From: Ruminococcaceae bacterium UBA6416
Lineage (GTDB): Bacteria > Bacillota > Clostridia > Oscillospirales > Acutalibacteraceae
NCBI GenBank assembly: GCA_002438505.1
Contig: DJPI01000014.1
Location: forward strand, 1-23,231
Length of the DNA: 23,231 bases
Reading direction: 5' to 3'
Of the stretch, positions 14,341 to 20,483 are shown piece by piece (position 1 is the first letter of the stretch; each line of letters begins with the position of its first letter). Below the pieces are notes generated by a model. It worked only from the letters and a program-made list of their open reading frames with translations, was not told the DNA's origin and ran no database searches. The translations under genes and the position numbers were made by a program.

Positions 14341-15762
14341 TTATTCTGCGTTTTTTGAAAGAAGCTTTTTCACAATCTCTCTCTCGTCAAAAGGAACCTT
14401 TCCGTTTGAACAAAGCTGATATGTTTCGTGTCCTTTTCCACAAAGGAGAAGAACATCGCCCTTTTTTGCCGTTTTCAACGCAAGGGCTATTGCATCCTCC
14501 CGGTTTTCACAAACAAAAAGCGGCGTCTTTGTTCCGGCGGTTCCGGAAAGAATTTCATCAATTATGTCCGCCGGGTTTTCATTCCGCGGATTATCCGTTG
14601 TAACAAAAACCATATCGGCGCAGTCAGCTGCAATTTTCCCCATCACGGGGCGCTTTTCCTTTTCACGGTTTCCGCCGCAGCCGAAAAGAACGAGCAGCCT
14701 GCCTTTGCAAAAGCGGCGCAGAGAAATGAGCGCACGCTTGAGAGAATCGGGCGTATGAGCGTAGTCTATTATAACCCTAAAGGGTGTGTCCGTGTCAAGT
14801 ATTTCCATGCGGCCTTTGACAAAGGAAAAATTTTTCAGCGCATTTGCGCTCTCTTCAAGGCTCGCGCCGCATTCAAGCGCGGTGATTATTGCTGCAAGAG
14901 AGTTTTGAACATTGAATTCACCAACAAGGTTCAGCCTGACTCTGTGAATAAGGCTGTTTGAAACAAGAACATAATCAATGTGCTCCGGTGAAACGGCAAT
15001 GTTTTTTGCCGTGAAATCCGCGTCATCGCTTTTGACCGAGTAGCAAAGCACCCGTCCGGCCGAACAGGCTGAGAACTCTTCAAAATGCGGGTCGTCAAAA
15101 TTGAGCACCGCCGTTTTGCAGCTTTCAAAAAGAATTTTTTTTGCATTTTTATAGTTTTCCGGAGTTTTATGATAGTCAAGGTGATCTTCCGTAAGATTTG
15201 TGAACACGGCCGTTTCAAAGCGGAGGCCAGAAAGCCGCTGCTGAACAAGGCCTTGAGAGGAGGCTTCAATAACGCAGAACTCGCCGCCGTTATCCGCAAG
15301 ACTGCGCAGAACTCTTGACGTTTCAAAGCAGTCCGGCGTTGTCATTGTGCTTTCTGACTTTTCCTCACCATCGCTGCAAAAAACGGTTGAAATGAGCCCC
15401 GTTTTCCTTCCGGAAAGGTTCAGGATATATGCAATCATTGACGCGGTTGTTGTTTTTCCGTCCGTTCCGGTAACCCCGATAAGACGAAGCGCTTTTTCCG
15501 GATATCCGAAAAAGCAGCGGCAAAGCGTGCTGTATGCTTTGCGTGTGTCATTTGTTTCATAGCTTTCCCCGGCTCCGGAACGGGAAAGGACGGCAACGGC
15601 GCCGTTTTTTCTTGCTTCCTCAATAAATTTTTCCGCGCCCTCATTGCAGACAAAGAGCGTTTTTTCTCTGCATTTTCTTGAATCATCGGTTATAAAGCTG
15701 ATTTCAACGTCCTTTTTGAGACCGGCAAGGCCGATCGAATGAAATAAGGTTGAAAGCTTCAT
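14341..15762 (-). CDS. murE: UDP-MurNAc-tripeptide synthetase, meso-DAP type
   Basis: MurE adds the third residue of the stem peptide to UDP-MurNAc-L-Ala-D-Glu in the cytoplasm, using ATP. The 473-residue protein shows the Mur ligase order: an N-terminal UDP-binding domain, the ATP loop GTDGKTT (99-105), the probable carbamylated lysine K208 in YKNAKKILF, and the C-terminal domain with DYAHTPDS. DNPR at 390-393 is the established signature of meso-diaminopimelate-adding enzymes; lysine-adding MurE lacks this arginine. The start is ATG 15762, with AAGGAG four to five bases upstream. The open frame back to a TTG at 15777 merely reads through that ribosome binding site. It lies 30 bases after ftsI. 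Confidence 0.95.
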   Translation of the reverse strand: MKLSTLFHSIGLAGLKKDVEISFITDDSRKCREKTLFVCNEGAEKFIEEARKNGAVAVLSRSGAGESYETNDTRKAYSTLCRCFFGYPEKALRLIGVTGTDGKTTTASMIAYILNLSGRKTGLISTVFCSDGEEKSESTMTTPDCFETSRVLRSLADNGGEFCVIEASSQGLVQQRLSGLRFETAVFTNLTEDHLDYHKTPENYKNAKKILFESCKTAVLNFDDPHFEEFSACSAGRVLCYSVKSDDADFTAKNIAVSPEHIDYVLVSNSLIHRVRLNLVGEFNVQNSLAAIITALECGASLEESANALKNFSFVKGRMEILDTDTPFRVIIDYAHTPDSLKRALISLRRFCKGRLLVLFGCGGNREKEKRPVMGKIAADCADMVFVTTDNPRNENPADIIDEILSGTAGTKTPLFVCENREDAIALALKTAKKGDVLLLCGKGHETYQLCSNGKVPFDEREIVKKLLSKNAE

Positions 15763-15792
15763 AAATCTCCTTTGCAATTATCAAGCGGTTGC

Positions 15793-18123
15793 TCAGTCAT
15801 CCATGTTTGCGGTTGTTTGGAAGTACACCGTAACGGAAGAACCGGCCTGAACCTCTGTGTTCTTTTCAATGCTTTGCTTGTATACCGTTGCTCCGGCGGT
15901 TTGAGCCGGGCCGGAAAGAACAAGGTTGATTCCGACCGAAACGGCAAGATTGTTCGCCGCGGACGCGGAAAGCCCGGTGAAGGACGGAACCTTGACGGTT
16001 TGAACCTTTGAGTCATTCTCCGTGTAAAGAACAACAACTCCGCCCTCCGGTATCGACTGGCCGGCAGAGGGAACCTGAGAAACAACACTCTTTCCGCTTC
16101 CGACAACCTTGACGGAGAAGCCCTCGTTCGCCGCGGAAATTCTTGCGTTTGCAACGCTTTGACCCGTGAGGGACGGCGTTGTCCGGCTGACGGATTCAAG
16201 CTCCTTCTTTGTATACTGAGGCTCAACATTGAGATATTTGAGCGTTGACTCCATAATCTCCTTTGCAATCGGAGCGGCAAGAACACCGCCGCCGCGATAG
16301 ATTCCCGGCGGTTCGTCAACACCGACAAGGATTGCAACCTTGGGGTCGTTCGCCGGAGCAAAACAGATGAATGAGGCAATGTAATCGTCCGGATCCTTTG
16401 TGTCAAGCTTTTCGCTCGTTGCCGTTTTTCCGGCAACGCGGTATCCCGGAATATATGCGTTCTTTCCGGTTCCGCCCTCAACAACGGCCTCCATCATGTT
16501 TCTGACTGTTGCGGCCGTTTTTTCCGAGACCACCTGACGTCTTACCGTTGGCTCGTTTTTGGAGATGATGTTTCCGTTTGTGTCAACAATGCTGTCAACA
16601 ACATAGGGCTTCATGAGCTTTCCGCCGTTGGCGATTGCGCAGGCGGCCGTTATCATCTGAATTGGGCTGACCCTGAACGATTGGCCGTATGAGGTGCTTG
16701 CAAGCTCAACAACGCCCATTTTTGAAAGCTTGTGATAGACGGGATAGGATTCACCGGTGAGGTCGATCCCCGTGCGCTCAGTGAAGCCGAAAGCTTCAAA
16801 ATACTTATAATATGTTTCAATCCCGAGCTTTTGACCGAGGTCAATGAAAAACGGGTTGCAGGAATTCATGAGACCCTGAGTGAAGGTTTGAAAGCCGTGA
16901 CCCTCAACCTTTGCGCAGTGAATTGTTGTGTCCGCAACATGGTATCCGCCGGTGCAGGTATAGGTTGTGTTAAGATTTGCAACCCCCTCCTCAAGCGCCG
17001 CTGCGGCGGTGAAAATCTTGAAGGTTGAGCCCGGCTCATAGTTATTCGTAACGCAATAGCTGTTCCACTGATTAAACAGTGCCTCGGTGAGCTTTGAGCT
17101 ATAGTCCTTTTTGCCCTCCTCTTTTTTGAGCGCCTTTGCAACGTCCTTGTCAACAATGGTTCTCGGGTTGTTCAGGTCAAAGTCCGGCTTGTTGCTCATT
17201 GCAAGAACCTTTGCCGTTTTAACGTCCATAACAATTCCGTAGACGCCCTTGGCTTTGATGTTTTCAAGCGCGTTATTGAGTGCATTTTCAAGGTAATACT
17301 GAATGTTTGAGTCAATGGTCAAGACAACGCCGTTGCCCTGTTGAGCGTCAAAAACGCTTTCATAGCTTGAATCAAGCGCCTGGCCGATTGAGTTTTTGGC
17401 CGTAACCTGGCGTCCGTCCTTGCCGCTGAGCGCAGTGTTATAATATGTTTCAACGCCGGAAATTCCGTTGCCGTCGGAGTCGGTAACACCGATTATTGTT
17501 GAGGCAAAGTTGTTTTCCGGATAAAGGCGCAAGGTGTCGTTCTCATATGAAAAGAATGAGCGCGGCGTGACGGTTTTTTCCTTTCCGGATTCCGTGTAAG
17601 CATAGGTATACTCTTTTTTGAAGAATTCATCAAGGGAAAGGCGCTGGTTTGCGTCAACCTTTTTTGCAACCCTGACATATGCCTTTTCCGTGTCCGAAAG
17701 GCTTTCAAGCACCGTTTTTGTTTTCACGGAGAGAATTTTTGCAACATTTTTTGAAAGGTATGAAATGAAGTCATTTGTAATGCTCTCGGCGTTACCGAGG
17801 CTTTTGAAGGTGTTCTTGATTTCCGCCGGGTCGGCGCAAAGAATCCAGGCAGAAGAGCTTGTGACAAGCGGCGTCATGTTGCTGTCATAAATTGTTCCGC
17901 GCACCGCCTTGATGCGTGTGTCATAAAGCTGGTTCTTTTGGGCTATCGAGCGATACTCATCCCCGTGAGCCCCCATTATCCAGCCGACTCTTCCGAGGTT
18001 CAGAAAAAGAAGGAGCGCAAGAATGAGCGCAGTTATGCTCCTTGCGCGCTTTTTAAAGGAAAGGTCATTCCTTTTGCGGATTTTGTTTTTTTCAAAAACG
18101 CCCTGCGATACTTCCTGCGGCAT
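15793..18123 (-). CDS. Class B penicillin-binding protein with two PASTA domains
   Basis: This septal D,D-transpeptidase of the FtsI/SpoVD/Pbp2B type has 776 residues: a basic cytoplasmic tail, one transmembrane anchor (about 29-49), a PBP dimerisation domain, a transpeptidase domain and two C-terminal PASTA repeats (about 657-715 and 718-772). Catalytic motifs are STFK (nucleophile S366), SCN (421-423), and KTA at 566-568 where the third motif is usually KTG. The ATG at 18123 follows AAGGGGG eight bases upstream. It works with the SEDS partner FtsW encoded downstream. Two PASTA domains resemble vegetative Pbp2B/Pbp2x more than the single-PASTA SpoVD of Bacillus, but in Clostridia this position is often named spoVD, so I give no symbol. 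Confidence 0.93.
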   Translation of the reverse strand: MPQEVSQGVFEKNKIRKRNDLSFKKRARSITALILALLLFLNLGRVGWIMGAHGDEYRSIAQKNQLYDTRIKAVRGTIYDSNMTPLVTSSSAWILCADPAEIKNTFKSLGNAESITNDFISYLSKNVAKILSVKTKTVLESLSDTEKAYVRVAKKVDANQRLSLDEFFKKEYTYAYTESGKEKTVTPRSFFSYENDTLRLYPENNFASTIIGVTDSDGNGISGVETYYNTALSGKDGRQVTAKNSIGQALDSSYESVFDAQQGNGVVLTIDSNIQYYLENALNNALENIKAKGVYGIVMDVKTAKVLAMSNKPDFDLNNPRTIVDKDVAKALKKEEGKKDYSSKLTEALFNQWNSYCVTNNYEPGSTFKIFTAAAALEEGVANLNTTYTCTGGYHVADTTIHCAKVEGHGFQTFTQGLMNSCNPFFIDLGQKLGIETYYKYFEAFGFTERTGIDLTGESYPVYHKLSKMGVVELASTSYGQSFRVSPIQMITAACAIANGGKLMKPYVVDSIVDTNGNIISKNEPTVRRQVVSEKTAATVRNMMEAVVEGGTGKNAYIPGYRVAGKTATSEKLDTKDPDDYIASFICFAPANDPKVAILVGVDEPPGIYRGGGVLAAPIAKEIMESTLKYLNVEPQYTKKELESVSRTTPSLTGQSVANARISAANEGFSVKVVGSGKSVVSQVPSAGQSIPEGGVVVLYTENDSKVQTVKVPSFTGLSASAANNLAVSVGINLVLSGPAQTAGATVYKQSIEKNTEVQAGSSVTVYFQTTANMDD

Positions 18124-18274
18124 GAGCCGAACCCCCTTTTTTCAAAACGGTAACAGTTCCTTCCATACTGAATCGGCGGATCGTATTACCCACGGGAACC
18201 GCCGGCAAAAAAGCCGATGATCAACAGGCAATGCGTCCGCCCTTTCAATATATATTCATTATTATTAAGGATAT
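18124..18274 (-). other. Structured 151-base spacer between ftsL and the PBP gene
   Basis: This is the longest internal gap in the operon. It holds alternative pairings: CGGCGG/CCGCCG (18174-18179 with 18199-18204), CGGC/GCCG around a run of T (18203-18216), and a long-range ATCGGC/GCCGAT (18172-18177 with 18213-18218). The first two and the last are mutually exclusive. I see no convincing internal promoter and no open reading frame of note. Confidence 0.4.
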
Positions 18275-18727
18275 TTACTTTCCCTGCGAAAAAAGAACCT
18301 CATTGTCCTTCTGAGAATCAAGATAGGTTTCATTCGCGGCAACAATTTTGACAAGACCAAGCTTCTGGGTTGCAATTTTGTCAATGTTCTCCGCGCTGAC
18401 AAGCTTTGAAAGCTTGTCTTGAAGAACAATGTTTTCATCGTTATACATTGCAATTTCCTTTTGCGCCGACTGAAGCGCGGCTCTGCTCTCATTCCTTGCA
18501 ACAAGACTGTTGCAGAACGCACCGGCAAGCGCAATGGCAAGCGACATCAAAACAAAAATTTTTGCAATTTTGACGTGACTCGCTTTTTCAAGCTCCCTTT
18601 TGCGCGGACGGTGCTTTTTCAGTTTTTTTAAGTTATGCTGCGGCTGCGGCTTTTCCTGCGGTTCAAGAACCGGAGCGGCCGAGCCGGAATAATCAAACTC
18701 AAGGTCATATGCATATGAAGAAGCCAT
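18275..18727 (-). CDS. ftsL: FtsL-like divisome protein
   Basis: This small bitopic protein of 150 residues has a Pro/Gln/Lys-rich cytoplasmic segment (1-53), one transmembrane helix (about 54-77) and an extracellular leucine-zipper-like coiled coil (about 80-115). A short segment ending in SQGK follows. FtsL forms a coiled-coil complex with DivIC and FtsQ and helps activate the septal FtsW-PBP pair. Sequence conservation in this family is weak. The call rests on topology, length, the AENIDKIATQKLGL motif after the coil, and its standard place between rsmH and the class B PBP. The ATG follows AGAGGGAGAAAG. The gap to rsmH is 45 bases. Confidence 0.85.
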   Translation of the reverse strand: MASSYAYDLEFDYSGSAAPVLEPQEKPQPQHNLKKLKKHRPRKRELEKASHVKIAKIFVLMSLAIALAGAFCNSLVARNESRAALQSAQKEIAMYNDENIVLQDKLSKLVSAENIDKIATQKLGLVKIVAANETYLDSQKDNEVLFSQGK

Positions 18728-18772
18728 CTTTCTCCCTCTTCCCTTCCGGGAAGCGGATCTTCCCGAAAAAAA

Positions 18773-19699
18773 TTATTTCAGTTTTTCAATGCTTCTGAGT
18801 CTTGCGCTCCTTGAGCGCGGATTTTCGGCAATTTCCCTTTCGCTCGGAAGAACGGATTTGAACGTGAGCTTTCCGCGCGGCGTTTTTCCGCAGACGCAGA
18901 CCGGGAACTCCGGCGGACAGGTGCAGCCCTTGCAAAGCTCCGCAAATTTTCTTTTGACTATTCTGTCCTCAAGCGAATGGAAAGTGATAACGGAAAGCCT
19001 TCCGCCAACTCTGAGCGCGGAAAACATTTCCTCAAGTGAATTTTCAAGTTTGTCAAGCTCGCCGTTGACTTCAATGCGCAGCGCCTGAAAGGTTCTTCTT
19101 GCCGGGTGGCCGGGATTTCTTTTTGCGGCCTCGGGCATCGCGCTTTTGATAACGTCAACAAGCTCGAATGTTGTTTCAATCGTTTTTTTCTGCCTTTCGC
19201 GGACTATTGCTCTTGCGATGCTGCGAGAGAACTTTTCCTCGCCGTTGAGGCGGATAATCCTTTCGAGCTCACGCTCAGAAAGGGTGTTAACAAGGTCTGC
19301 GGCGCTGACCCCCTGCTTGCTCATTCGCATATCAAGCGGCGCGTCATTATGGAAGGAAAAGCCCCGTTCAGCCGTGTCAAGCTGGTGTGAGCTGACGCCA
19401 AGGTCAGCAAGAACACCGTCCGCGCATTCCTCACCGTAAGAGGCAAGAACGCTCCGGATGTTTTCAAATTCGGTTTGAACAACGGTGACTCTTTCATCTC
19501 CTTTGAAGCGCTCTTTGAGAACTTCAATCGCCTCAGGGTCGCGGTCAAGGGCAAAGAGCCGTCCGTTTCCAAGTTTTTTGAGTATTTCGGCGCTGTGGCC
19601 GCCTCCTCCGGCGGTGCAGTCAACATAAACGCCGTCCTTTTTGATATTCAGCGATTCGACTGCCTCAAAAAGCAGCACGCTTACATGAGAAAATTCCAT
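18773..19699 (-). CDS. rsmH: 16S rRNA (cytosine1402-N4)-methyltransferase
   Basis: RsmH (MraW) uses S-adenosylmethionine to methylate the N4 of C1402 in the decoding centre of 16S rRNA. The 308-residue product has HVSVLL near the N-terminus, the SAM-binding DCTAGGGGHS loop (27-36), FALDRDP, ADLGVSSHQLD, and the RNA-side motifs RMSK and HSLEDR(I/V)VK. A short cysteine-rich stretch (CKGCTCPPEFPVCVC) lies near the C-terminus; it is common in the Firmicutes branch, and I cannot tell whether it binds metal. ATG 19699 follows GGAGG four bases upstream. The gap from mraZ is 21 bases. Confidence 0.96.
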   Translation of the reverse strand: MEFSHVSVLLFEAVESLNIKKDGVYVDCTAGGGGHSAEILKKLGNGRLFALDRDPEAIEVLKERFKGDERVTVVQTEFENIRSVLASYGEECADGVLADLGVSSHQLDTAERGFSFHNDAPLDMRMSKQGVSAADLVNTLSERELERIIRLNGEEKFSRSIARAIVRERQKKTIETTFELVDVIKSAMPEAAKRNPGHPARRTFQALRIEVNGELDKLENSLEEMFSALRVGGRLSVITFHSLEDRIVKRKFAELCKGCTCPPEFPVCVCGKTPRGKLTFKSVLPSEREIAENPRSRSARLRSIEKLK

Positions 19700-19720
19700 T
19701 GCGCCTCCGGGTTTTGGGGG

Positions 19721-20227
19721 TTATTTAATCCCTGTGTTTTTGATGTCGAGCATATAGCCCTCGCTCATATATTCATAGCGTTTTTGATTTTCCGCCATCT
19801 GAGCTTCAAAGAGTCTGTCCGCCTCGGCGGCAAGCATATCGTTATATTCGTCATGAATTTTTGAATTCCAAATTTCAAAGCGGTCGCCCATGCCCTGAAA
19901 AACGCTTTCCTTGCCGATATGGGCGCGTTCAAGAATTTTTCCGGGGATGCAGATTCTTCCGTGGGCATCAACAGTGACAGCGGAAGAACAGGTGCGCGCC
20001 ATTGCCGCTGCCATGTCCGTCGGGAGACCCTTTTGGATGTAAGAGGCAATTTCGGCATTGACCGTTTCTTCAAATTTATCGGGGAAAAAGCAGTCAATAT
20101 GGGAGAATTTGCCGGGCTTCGCGCGGACGATGAAGGTGTTTCCAATGAGCTCTTTGAACTGAGCCGGAACAACGAGTCTGTTTTTTGAATCAAGATTATA
20201 TTCATATGTTCCGATGAATGAGCCCAT
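19721..20227 (-). CDS. mraZ: Transcriptional regulator MraZ
   Basis: MraZ is a ring-forming, AbrB-like DNA-binding protein that represses or tunes the dcw operon it heads. From ATG 20227 the product has 168 residues with the two characteristic half-motifs, DSKNRLVVP near residues 13-21 and DAHGRICIP near 87-95. A C-terminal tail rich in Glu, Ala and Met (about 135-168) is somewhat longer than in common homologues. The frame is open to 20290, but the upstream extension is not conserved-looking, and AGAGGG lies seven bases before ATG 20227. TGGG-type repeats in its leader are candidate autoregulatory sites. Confidence 0.95.
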   Translation of the reverse strand: MGSFIGTYEYNLDSKNRLVVPAQFKELIGNTFIVRAKPGKFSHIDCFFPDKFEETVNAEIASYIQKGLPTDMAAAMARTCSSAVTVDAHGRICIPGKILERAHIGKESVFQGMGDRFEIWNSKIHDEYNDMLAAEADRLFEAQMAENQKRYEYMSEGYMLDIKNTGIK

Positions 20228-20262
20228 GCCGTCACCCTCTTTCCTTGGAAAATATCGGCAAA

Positions 20263-20299
20263 TCCACACTGACTTGCCCCAAAAAGACACAGATTCCCA
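20263..20299 (-). promoter_or_regulatory. Candidate MraZ operator repeats
   Basis: In the mraZ leader the minus strand carries TGGGA (20295-20299), TGGGG (20277-20281) and GTGGA (20263-20267), all in the same orientation. MraZ is known in other bacteria to bind tandem TGGG-type repeats just upstream of its own gene. The spacing here (18 and about 14 bases) differs from the regular 10-base spacing known from E. coli, so this is tentative. Confidence 0.4.
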
Positions 20300-20311
20300 C
20301 TGAGTAGTTTT

Positions 20312-20340
20312 ATTTTACTAATACTAATGCGGTTTGTCAA
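20312..20340 (-). promoter_or_regulatory. Promoter of the dcw operon
   Basis: On the minus strand there is a perfect TTGACA (20335-20340), a 17-base spacer, and TAAAAT (20312-20317). The predicted start near 20305 leaves a 78-base leader to mraZ. It is the only clear promoter I see for the ten-gene operon. Confidence 0.8.
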
Positions 20341-20426
20341 GGGAAAAGAGAAATAAAAATAAAAAAGTTTTCTTCCCGTTCGTCAAAAATTTTGAGGCAA
20401 TCTTTTTTTGCGGCGCAATCAAAAGG

Positions 20427-20455
20427 TTGAAAAAGACGGAATAATATAGTATACT
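20427..20455 (+). promoter_or_regulatory. Promoter of the GH36-like gene
   Basis: TTGAAA (20427-20432), a 17-base spacer and TATACT (20450-20455) predict a start near 20462. That is about 10 bases before the GAGGAG ribosome binding site and 22 bases before the ATG at 20484. It diverges from the mraZ promoter, with the two -35 boxes about 86 bases apart. Confidence 0.65.
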
Positions 20456-20483
20456 TAAAAAAACAACTTTTGAGGAGCTTAAA

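Noticed and set aside
15759..16484. 241-residue minus-strand frame overlapping the PBP and murE start
   Set aside because: It is an Arg/Ser-rich out-of-frame reading of the PASTA-domain region, with no ribosome binding site.
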